From Alviniconcha marisindica (lineage: Eukaryota > Mollusca > Gastropoda > Provannidae), in the NCBI GenBank assembly GCA_018857735.1, contig JABMCL010003285.1, forward strand, positions 50,001 through 114,000: a stretch of 64,000 nucleotides of DNA. The letters are read 5' to 3'. Under the pieces are notes generated by a model. That model saw only the letters and a program-made list of their open reading frames with translations, did no database searches and was not told the DNA's origin. This document shows, piece by piece, positions 56,246-64,000 of this stretch. The translations under genes and the position numbers were made by a program. Every line of letters begins with the position of its first letter. The stretch's first letter is position 1.

Positions 56246-58094
56246 GAAACTGATGCACATATCCTTACAGGACTCTTAAACTCAGCACATCCTTTTTCTC
56301 TCTCTCTCTCTCTCTCTCTTGTCTGAAAAAACAGACAGACATGATGCCAAGACCACCACCCAGTGAAAAGGGACAGAAAAGAGGGAAAACCAGCTACCAA
56401 CTGGAGTCGGAACCAGCCACCATCAGCAGCAGCTAAAAACAACCACTCAACTGTGTAAAACCAAAGCTGAGCACTCATGTCACCCTGTTAAGAAAACTAA
56501 GAGCACATACACAACCCTTGCTAAAATGCTCTTTTCTTCTCTCCATGGCAGTTTTTTGTTTGTTTGTTTGTTGCTTTTTCAATGTTTTTTGTTTGTTTGT
56601 TTTTTGAATCAACACATGGAGTTGATTCTGTACGGTGCGGGTTGATTCTGCACGAGCACTCTGGGCCTCATTCTGTTTCAGATTAGTTTCTTTTTTTAAT
56701 TTCAGCTTCTCCACAGCTTTTTCTTTCTCATATCCGGCGTTACAGCAAAGCCTGAAGCAGTGCTGCCTTCAAAGTCTTCCACGCACTGGGCCAAGAAGTA
56801 GGTCTCCTACCTGCCCTCACTCCCTTAGGATATACTGCACAATAGTTGGCATCCCAGTGCAAGCAAAGTCTAGATGGCCAATGCAGCCGCCTCTCTGTTG
56901 CCATTTACCTAGAGACTAATGCCACACACAAATCCATTCAAGATACATGCTGTGTGCAATTTTCACTGAAAACAGTATGCCCTATAAAAAATCCATTCCG
57001 TGTAAAAACAACAACAACAAAACATACATGTACAGAGAACTACAACTAGTATGCAGACAAGGCCCATATCAGGTAAGTCTCTGAGTATATTTCAGATACA
57101 AACCTACCTACAGATATATGAGAGCCTTCTAACAAAACCTTACCGTCATACATATGTGTTTATACGAAATATACCTTTCCAGATATATGTATCGTTCAAA
57201 ATGACAAGATTATATACAGACACATGATGGTCCACCATGCTGAAATCATAGCAGAACATACTACTGAAATCCCAGACCTTGAAAATGAAGCAGCATAATT
57301 TTCAAGGCCTGTGCAGTATATTCCTAACCAGGCACTTTTTAACCAATGCAAAGCTCAGGTTCCTCAATGGTACCTAAAGTGTGCATCTCTCAGTCTCAAG
57401 AAAAGCAGCCACCCAGCATAGACTGAGTATGCCTAATCTGTGTTCATATACTCGGATTTAACTTCACAAATGTGGAGTTCCAACACCCAAAAAAAACCCA
57501 CCCAGCCTAACACATGCTGAAATATGTACACCAACACACCGACTTCTCATGACAAACCGCAATCTAACGCCACGAAAAACCAAAAACTAACACATGCTGA
57601 ATATCACACCGGTTTTCAACATCTCAATCCCACCAGCCCACCCCCTACTCCCCTAAAGAAAAATGAAATCAGTGAAAGTCTGCATCAAAGAACAGACTCA
57701 TCGCGTGTTGAAGACGGCGCCTGCTTCTATTCCCTGAAAGCCTGAGTTTCCTTTTTTGGGACTAAAGAGTATCGTCAACCTCCCGTCTCTCAGAACATGT
57801 TTGCTGCAAAAGTTTCATCTCATGCCAGGCATACAAAGGTGACTGACGGTAAACACACCAACAGAACTTGCTTGAGCAGCAATCTGTGCACAGCAGGTGC
57901 ACGTGTGCGTGTCATTTATCTGTGTCACCACCCTGTGTGGCAGGATGTTACAACAATAAGAGCCTTCAAAAAACATATTTCATGTATATATATGTTTTTT
58001 TTTGTTTTGTTTTTTTGTTTTTTTTAATAACCTTCTGTGGTTAAAAGCAAGTTGCTTAACTGCTTGCAGGAATTGTTACAGTGCAATGTGTGTA

Positions 58095-58343
58095 TAATTT
58101 TGTGTGTGTGCATGCGTGTGTATGCATGCATATGTGTGCGCGCACTGTTTTGTGCATGCATGTGTATCATCTACCCAATATCCATGTGAGCATACATGTG
58201 CATATGTGCGTGTATGCATGCATGCATGTGTGTGCGTGCATGTGTGTGTGCGTGAGTGTGCATGTGTGCATACATGCATTTTGTGTGTGTGTGTGTGTGT
58301 ATGTGCATGCATGGGTGTGTGTGTGTGTGCGTGTGTATGTGTT

Positions 58344-58388
<45 letters not shown>

Positions 58389-58440
58389 ATGCATTGCATG
58401 CATGCGTGTGTGCGTGTGCGTGCGTGCATGTTTTGTGTCT
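58095..58440. repeat. (GT)n / (GCAT)n block
   Basis: GT, GCAT and GTGC repeats with the longest pure GT run at about 58349-58387. Confidence 0.95.
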
Positions 58441-59864
58441 TGTGCATACACATATATCAACACTGGCATAGGTCTCCCCAACCCCAAAAATCCATGTGGA
58501 CCCTCCCTACCACCCCAACAAGGTCTGTCCAAGCATACAACTGGCAGTTTTAAAACATTCGCCATTCATTTTCCCAGGACATACACTTCATCAGTCCAAA
58601 ACCATCTCCAACAGTCTGTGTGGGTTGCAACAGAAAATGACCAAGGCGGTCAACAAGAACAAGGCACCACGACCAAATTGTACCTCTACCTCTCAAACCA
58701 GCTCTGCCACCAATGCACGATAATTGGTATAGTGGTATGCAAAAATATACATAAAAAAGAAGAAGTCACAACTGTTGTGGTAAAGGGAGAGAAATCCGTT
58801 ACAAGCCACGAGGAAATATGGTGAGGAACACTGGGAATTGAGTAATGAATTGTATGCAATCCTCCTGTATAGTCAACCACCTTTCTTTCTTTCTTAGAAA
58901 AACAAACTAGCGAGTAATCTTCTTTTTTTCTATCAGTGGAAATGGAACTATGACTATGAGCCAAAAATAAAATCCGTCAAATTCACAATTCAAATCGTTC
59001 CAAATCTCAGGGCAGATACAGGAAGTGTACGTCTACTGGACGCTCTGCCATAGTCCCAGAAAACAGTTAACTGTAATCTCAGTGTGATGAATACACAGGT
59101 GGACTGCTAGTTCCGTTAGATACTTGGTAAGCCAGGCTACACCCCAAGACAGGTTAATGGGTTAGGAAATAAAGGGTTAAAGTCAGTCAGTGTGAGGGTA
59201 GACTCAGAACAAAACAAAGACAAGTCAAATGCCACAACTCAAAATTTATGTGCACCACATTTTCTCTCAAGAAATAACAACAAAAAACTCCCAAAGAAAA
59301 GAGATGTTATTTCAGCATCAGTATCAGACTTGGAGCAGCCAAATGCTGACGTGAAAACAACATTCATGCCATGAAATTTTGGTACTAACTTACTATGAGG
59401 AAAAGGTGGCTCACTTACGTAAACATCAACTGAGAAATGTTACAAATTCATGGTCAAAACTGGCATTTAGCCCCCCTACCACTTAAAAAAAAAGAAAAAA
59501 GTAAATAAACATATTTAGAGCGATAAGACCAAGTACTGCTCACTTAGAAACAATGCATGCTGCATACACAAACTTTAGCTGAACTATATACATGTACAAT
59601 TATTATTCAAAATCAATGTGACATTTATATTTTCTACCATATTTATACACAACAATAGCCCCATAATTTTTTGTTTATATTCACTCACTCTGCTACAACA
59701 ATTACTGTAATCCTCATGAGACAACTCTGACACAGGCAGTCTGATCAACACACGCTTGCAGACAGAAACATGGTCTTTTGTCCAAAGCACCATCAGCTTC
59801 AACCCCCACACATGGACACAAAGCCATCGCCACACCAGCCCAACCCAATCCTATCACCCATTAG

Positions 59865-60135
59865 CACACACACTCTCTCTCTCTCTCTCACACACTCACA
59901 CACATGCACGCACACACACACAATCTCTCTCCCTCTCTCACACACACACTCTCACACACTCTCTCTCTTCACACACACACACACACACTCTCTCTCTCTC
60001 TTCACACGCAGACACACCCACTGACAAACCCAGACACCCACACAGACACACACACTCAGATACCCACTCACTGACACCCCCACTCACAAACACCCACTCA
60101 TACTCACAGACAGACACAGACACACACACAAGTGA
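59865..60135. repeat. (CA)n/(CT)n low-complexity block next to exon E
   Basis: CT and CA tracts and ACAGACAC/CACTCA repeats; ends about 30 bp from the exon E donor. Confidence 0.93.
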
Positions 60136-60165
60136 AGCCAAACACCACGTCAGCCCAGCACCAAC

Positions 60166-60345
60166 CTTGTACTCAAAGTTGGAGACGCCCAGGTACAGGA
60201 CCTCCAGGATGCGTCCCAGGCGATTCATGGGCAGGTCGTTCCACCACTGGCGCAGGAACGACTGCTCCGAGTTCTTCAGCACCCACAGGAAGCACATCAG
60301 CAGGTTCCGCGTCGCATCAGGGTTGATGGGACTTTTGCGCAGCTG
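60166..60345 (-). CDS. DOCK7: DOCK7 exon E
   Basis: Acceptor tttcccccag|CAG (a CAGCAG repeat also allows a start at 60342) and donor TACAAG|GTTGGT; 60 codons. It encodes QLRKSPINPDATRNLLMCFL, WVLKNSEQSFLRQWWNDLPM and NRLGRILEVLYLGVSNFEYK, matching [23 protein letters not shown]...LLDLLYLCVSCFEYK. Confidence 0.95.
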
Positions 60346-60736
60346 CTGGGGGAAAAAAAGTGCCACAAGAAAACAAAGTTAGCTTTCAAATAAATTAAAT
60401 GGCATCCCTGAAAAAAAAGTCAAACTTTCAGTTTAACACTGAATGAACTGTCACTCCGTTTCTATGTAAAATGAGCATTTGCCCAAAACACAAAAGAAGC
60501 CACAAACAAGTTTGATCAAATCTGCGTTTGTTTAGTTCCAGCAGGTTAACGTGCACCATCTCCTATATTGTTGTGTTGACGGGTAAACGGTTACCAATCC
60601 CTAACCACAGTGGGGGGATACAAAAACAAAAACACCAGGAATCCCTCTGCAGACAAAGGACAGTGCATGTCCTTCTGTTGCAGGTAACTTGGTTTTTCTG
60701 TTGCTGTTGCTTTCACTGCTGTTGTCTGACACCCAC

Positions 60737-60958
60737 CCTTGCAGCATTCTCGTCACTGGACATGTGCGGCACATTGATGCCACGATTGCCGACACTGGAG
60801 CCAGCAATTGCCATGGCAACCCGCTGACTGATGCGATCCCCTTCCTCATCTATCCCAAAGCCGCTGCGCAGCTTTCCCTCCAGGCAGGGGTCATGCAGCT
60901 GCTGCAGTGTTTCCATGGTGATGCCAATGATGGGTAGGTAGAGTGCTGCCAGACGAGC
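60737..60958 (-). CDS. DOCK7: DOCK7 exon D
   Basis: Acceptor caatgtcag|GCT; donor GCAAGG|GTGGGT; 74 codons, phase 0. It encodes ARLAALYLPIIGITMETLQQ, LHDPCLEGKLRSGFGIDEEG and DRISQRVAMAIAGSSVGNRG, matching [24 protein letters not shown]...SQTVAMAIAG in DOCK7. Confidence 0.95.
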
Positions 60959-61009
60959 CTGACATTGACAAAATCAAAGAATTCAACATCAAAACCTAAT
61001 CCTAAGGCT

Positions 61010-61405
61010 GCTATTAGCTTAGAACACCCATCCTATGTTACAAGCAAATGACATATAATCATACCTGATCCTAATGCTGCTATTAGCTTAGAACACCCAT
61101 CCTATGTTACAAGCAAATGACATATAATCATACCTGATCCTAATGCTGCTATTAGCTTAGAACACCCATCCTATGATACAAGCAAATGACATATAATCAT
61201 ACCTGATCCTAATGCTGCTATTAGCTTAGAACACCCATCCTATGTTACAAGCAAATGACATATAATCATACCTGATCCTAATGCTGCTATTCGCTTAGAA
61301 CACCCACACTGTTACAAGCAAATGACATATAATCATACCTGATCCTAATGCTGCTATTCGCTTAGAACACCCACACTGTTACAAGCAAATGACATATAAT
61401 CATAG
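61010..61405. repeat. ~65-bp tandem repeat, 6 copies
   Basis: Units share CATACCTGATCCTAATGCTG, CTATTAGCTTAGAACACCCA and TTACAAGCAAATGACATATA. Near-identical copies in the C-D intron. Each unit carries TACCTGAT, which is a donor-like AG|GTATG on the minus strand. Confidence 0.95.
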
Positions 61406-61779
61406 CTACACAGAGTGCAAACAAATGCTACAAGCAGTGGAGTTACACAGCATTTACAGTTTACAGACTCCTGGAGTTTACATTCTGAAGCCAATGTGCC
61501 CAAACTGATATTAAATAATATACCAAAGACATCAAATAAGAACACACAAAGCTGCATTTAATGCCTGCTGAATCCTCCAACTGTATTATTATGTTTCAAC
61601 ACTTTCTAAAGCTAATGTTACGGCTGATGACATGGGAAAAGCAAAACCGTGTGGAGGTGGCAGAAGGTATGAAATGCGTAGGAGAGGGAGCTGATGTTCC
61701 CAGGAGCAGAACCAAGTAGTATATGTAGAAAATATTGAATCTTCTGAAGTATTCACATCTTGAGAAATCCCTGCCATGA

Positions 61780-61990
61780 TGTCACTTGAAAACGTCCAAT
61801 AAAACTGCAAAATTTGAAACCCTTCAGCCTTTTTGTTTTCTTTTCCGCACTGGTATTGGAGAGGATTTCCATCAAAACACATCGCACTGAAATGAGATAT
61901 TAAAGGACCAGAAAATATCCTGGTTTTGAGGTGTGTCCGTGCACCTTTCAGCCCGGAAATTTTACAGGCTGGGGCAGTGAGGGGGTTACA
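61780..61990 (-). repeat. Dispersed repeat, minus-strand copy
   Basis: Inverted relative of 30540-30845: ggaaattttacaggctgggg and gaccagaaaatatcc. C-D intron. Confidence 0.7.
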
Positions 61991-62113
61991 CTTATCATTT
62001 TCCGCCAGGAAGGTCACCATCAAACTTTCCTTCCCCACCCAGACTAATCATTACACAAATAACGGTCAAGGCAACACCAACTAGACTTCAGTGCAGGTGT
62101 ATGTCAGCCTCAC

Positions 62114-62207
62114 CTTGATCTGTGGGTCTGTGTACCGGACGTCAAGGTCGTGGTTATACAGCAGGTTACACAGCACACCGATGGCTCTCTGGTGAACTGC
62201 GTGGTTG
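62114..62207 (-). CDS. DOCK7: DOCK7 exon C
   Basis: Acceptor tatttccag|C completes a split Ser; donor ATCAAG|GTGAGG. It encodes NHAVHQRAIGVLCNLLYNHD then LDVRYTDPQIK, matching [20 protein letters not shown]. Its acceptor region is repeated twice upstream in the intron. Confidence 0.94.
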
Positions 62208-62345
62208 CTGGAAATATACATACAGATCACAGTTAAACTGCATGCTGACAGCTCTCTGGTGAACTGCGTGGCTGCTGAAAACATTCATACAGGTCAGTTA
62301 TACAGCACACCAATGGCTCTCTGGTGAACTGCTGCATGTCTGCTG
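62160..62345. repeat. ~75-bp repeat duplicating DOCK7 exon C acceptor (3 copies)
   Basis: Plus strand: ggctctctggtgaactgc followed by gtggttgctggaa (genuine, acceptor at 62207), gtggctgctgaaaac (near 62275) and tgcatgtctgctgaaagc (near 62345). On the minus strand each extra copy gives a TTTTCAG/CTTTCAG|CAG acceptor followed by a mutated copy of the exon C start (GTTCACCAGAGAGC). Confidence 0.9.
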
Positions 62346-62471
62346 AAAGCTTACGCACATATCCATATCAATGCTCATGAATCAACAAAAAGTCTTAACA
62401 GAGGAGATGTCTCCCTGTAAGGATAGTCCCTTGTTAGCGGTTCCAATAAATTTCTGCTGCTCGCTGCCTAC

Positions 62472-62597
62472 CTGGCATCAAAGGAGTTGCTGAGATCAGA
62501 GAGAACTAGGCCCACGAGGTAGTGCTGCTGGCGGAACTCTGGCGTCAACTCGAAGAACACGCCCTTGTCCGTCAGTGTGCTGGTGGAGGTGTACGAG
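62472..62597 (-). CDS. DOCK7: DOCK7 exon B
   Basis: Acceptor tgttgacag|C; donor GATGCCAG|GTAGGC; phases 2 and 2. It encodes SYTSTSTLTDKGVFFELTPE then FRQQHYLVGLVLSDLSNSFD, matching [26 protein letters not shown]. Confidence 0.94.
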
Positions 62598-62714
62598 CTG
62601 TCAACAAATCAACCATTTTGTCTGCATCACTGTATGCCACAACAGCACTCTGTGTCTGCCTCACAGGTGCCTCAAAATAAACTTTTAAAAACTATTACCT
62701 CACAAAGGCAATTT

Positions 62715-63480
62715 GTTTGTCTGTGTCACTGTGTGTCACAACAGCATGCTGCATCTGTTGTGTCTGTGTCACTGTGTGTCACAACAGCACTCCGTATCTG
62801 TTGTGTCTGTGTCACTGTGTGTCACTACAGCACTCCGCATCTGTTGTGTTTGTGTCACTGTGTGTCACAACAGCACTCTGCATCTGTTGTGTCTGTGTCA
62901 CAGTGTGTCACAACAGCACTCCGTATCTGTTGTGTCTGTGTCGCTGTGTGTCACAGCAGCACTCTGTATCTGTTGTGTCTGTGTCACTGTGTGTCACTAC
63001 AGCACTCCGCATCTGTTGTGTCTGTGTCACTACAGCACTCCGCATCTATTGTGTCTGTGTCACTGTGTGTCACTACAGCACTCCACATCTGTTGTGTCTG
63101 TGTCACTGTGTGTCACAACAGCACCTTGCATCTGTTGTGTCTGTGTCACTGTGTGTCACAACAGCACTCTGTATCTGTTGTGTCTGTGTCACTGTGTGTC
63201 ACAACAGCACTCTGTATCTGTTGTGTCTGTGTCGCTGTGTGTCACAGCAGCACTCTGCATCTGTTGTGTCTGTGTCGCTGTGTGTCACTACAGCACTCTG
63301 CATCTGTTGTGTATGTGTCACTGTGTGTCACAACAGCACTCCGCATCTGTTGTGTCTGTGTCACTGTGTGTCACTACAGCACTCCGCATCTGTTGTGTCT
63401 GTGTCACTGTGTGTCACAACAGCACTCTGCATCTGTTATGTCTGTGTCACTGTGTGTCACAACAGCACTCTGCATCTCAG
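62715..63480. repeat. 43-bp minisatellite, ~17 copies, open in all three forward frames
   Basis: Units of about 43 bp: CACTGTGTGTCACAACAGCA, CTCTGCATCTGTTGTGTCTG, TGT. Because 43 is 1 mod 3 and the unit has no forward stop in any register, all three plus frames stay open (290-311 codons). They encode Cys/Val/Ser-rich repeats and lie antisense in the A-B intron of DOCK7, so they are not called as genes. Confidence 0.96.
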
Positions 63481-63886
63481 CCACAGGCGCCTCACAATAA
63501 ACTTTTTACAGCTATTATCTCACAAAGGATGTTTACAATACTGCAGCAGACTTTTCCAGCGTCATATCTCGCCCAACTAGGCTAAGCACACCCTGCCTAG
63601 ATGTACAATACATATTACTACAGATCCGGATAATGACAGTTCTAAGGAAACATTCAACAATCTGCAGAACAAGCAAAAGGATATCAACACTAACAGCAAG
63701 ATCCTTTTACTTCTGGCTTTCAGTTTCAACAACTTTATATGGAACGCAAATGCTCAGTCAACTAGCATTCAAAACAACAACAACAGTAAAAACAAAACAA
63801 AAATTGCCCTTCTGAACCTAGAAAATTCGGTAAAGATAAACAAATTAAAAAATGTCCACCCCTAATCCACATAAACATGGACTCAC

Positions 63887-64000
63887 CTGTGAGAGGCTGC
63901 ACTGCTGATACTGCTGGTGGGAGAGTTCATGCCAGAGGGGGTGAGGGGGGTGCCAAAGGGCAGATTGAGTGGGAAGAAGTGCTCGTGGCTGCACAGAACC
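63887..64000 (-). CDS. DOCK7: DOCK7 exon A (partial, cut by window edge)
   Basis: Donor TCTCACAG|GTGAGT at 63887. The frame from the edge reads VLCSHEHFFPLNLPFGTPLT then PSGMNSPTSSISSAASH, matching LCCHEHYVTLNLP...LTPPASPSPSVSSATS of DOCK7. Exons A to X encode about 1,080 residues; the N-terminal half, including the C2-like DHR1, lies beyond the right edge. DOCK7-type proteins exchange nucleotide on Rac and Cdc42. The single invertebrate gene of this subfamily (Zir in Drosophila) is orthologous to all of DOCK6/7/8, so the symbol is by best match. Confidence 0.92.

Larger units (their letters stand above)
53520..60165. other. DOCK7 E-F intron
   Basis: 6.6 kb without a supportable coding exon. 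Apart from the repeats listed separately, the sequence is AT-rich and unique. Several 60-110-residue open frames show no family resemblance. Confidence 0.6.

Noticed and set aside
62565..63585. Three overlapping frames of 287-311 codons
   Set aside because: Explained by a 43-bp tandem repeat without stops; antisense in a DOCK7 intron.

Overview
This is animal nuclear DNA: intron-rich genes with GT-AG junctions, non-LTR retrotransposon and tRNA-derived SINE relics, and an extreme load of microsatellites, minisatellites and homopolymer runs. The combination points to a lophotrochozoan, probably a gastropod mollusc (inference from family content and repeat style, not a species call).

Layout. 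1-8 kb is mostly repeats: a 64-bp inverted-repeat pair enclosing a LINE fragment, a ~60-bp satellite, long (CA)n/(GT)n/(GA)n tracts, and one probable signal-peptide exon on the minus strand. 8.16-12.93 kb (+) is a class A GPCR in two recognisable exons; its 3.8-kb intron holds SINEs and a frameshifted minus-strand gene relic. 13.15-20.29 kb (-) is RPL37, complete in four exons, with a LINE and a 150-bp tandem array in its large intron. 20.54-25.81 kb (+) is FBXO4, complete in six coding exons and head-to-head with RPL37 across a ~180-bp start-to-start promoter (250 bp from TOP start to ATG). 27.6-64.0 kb (-) is the 3' half of a DOCK6/7/8-type Rac/Cdc42 exchange factor (best match DOCK7): 24 exons, about 1,080 residues, from the region after DHR1 through the whole catalytic DHR2; the 5' half lies beyond the right edge.

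Neighbour arrangement: GPCR and RPL37 are tail-to-tail, RPL37 and FBXO4 head-to-head, FBXO4 and DOCK7 tail-to-tail. They are housekeeping or signalling genes with no evident shared pathway.

The most unusual signal is that tandem repeats repeatedly include a real exon-intron junction. The GPCR exon 1 donor, the FBXO4 exon 4 acceptor, and several DOCK7 junctions (donors near 46866, 41868 and 39495, acceptor near 62207, and a relic of the 38778 donor) are each present in several tandem copies carrying intact-looking splice sites. In the GPCR the third donor copy would add exactly 40 in-frame residues to the third intracellular loop. Several other DOCK7 donors lie directly on (GT)n microsatellites. 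I read this as recurrent junction-spanning minisatellite birth, producing decoy or alternative splice sites.
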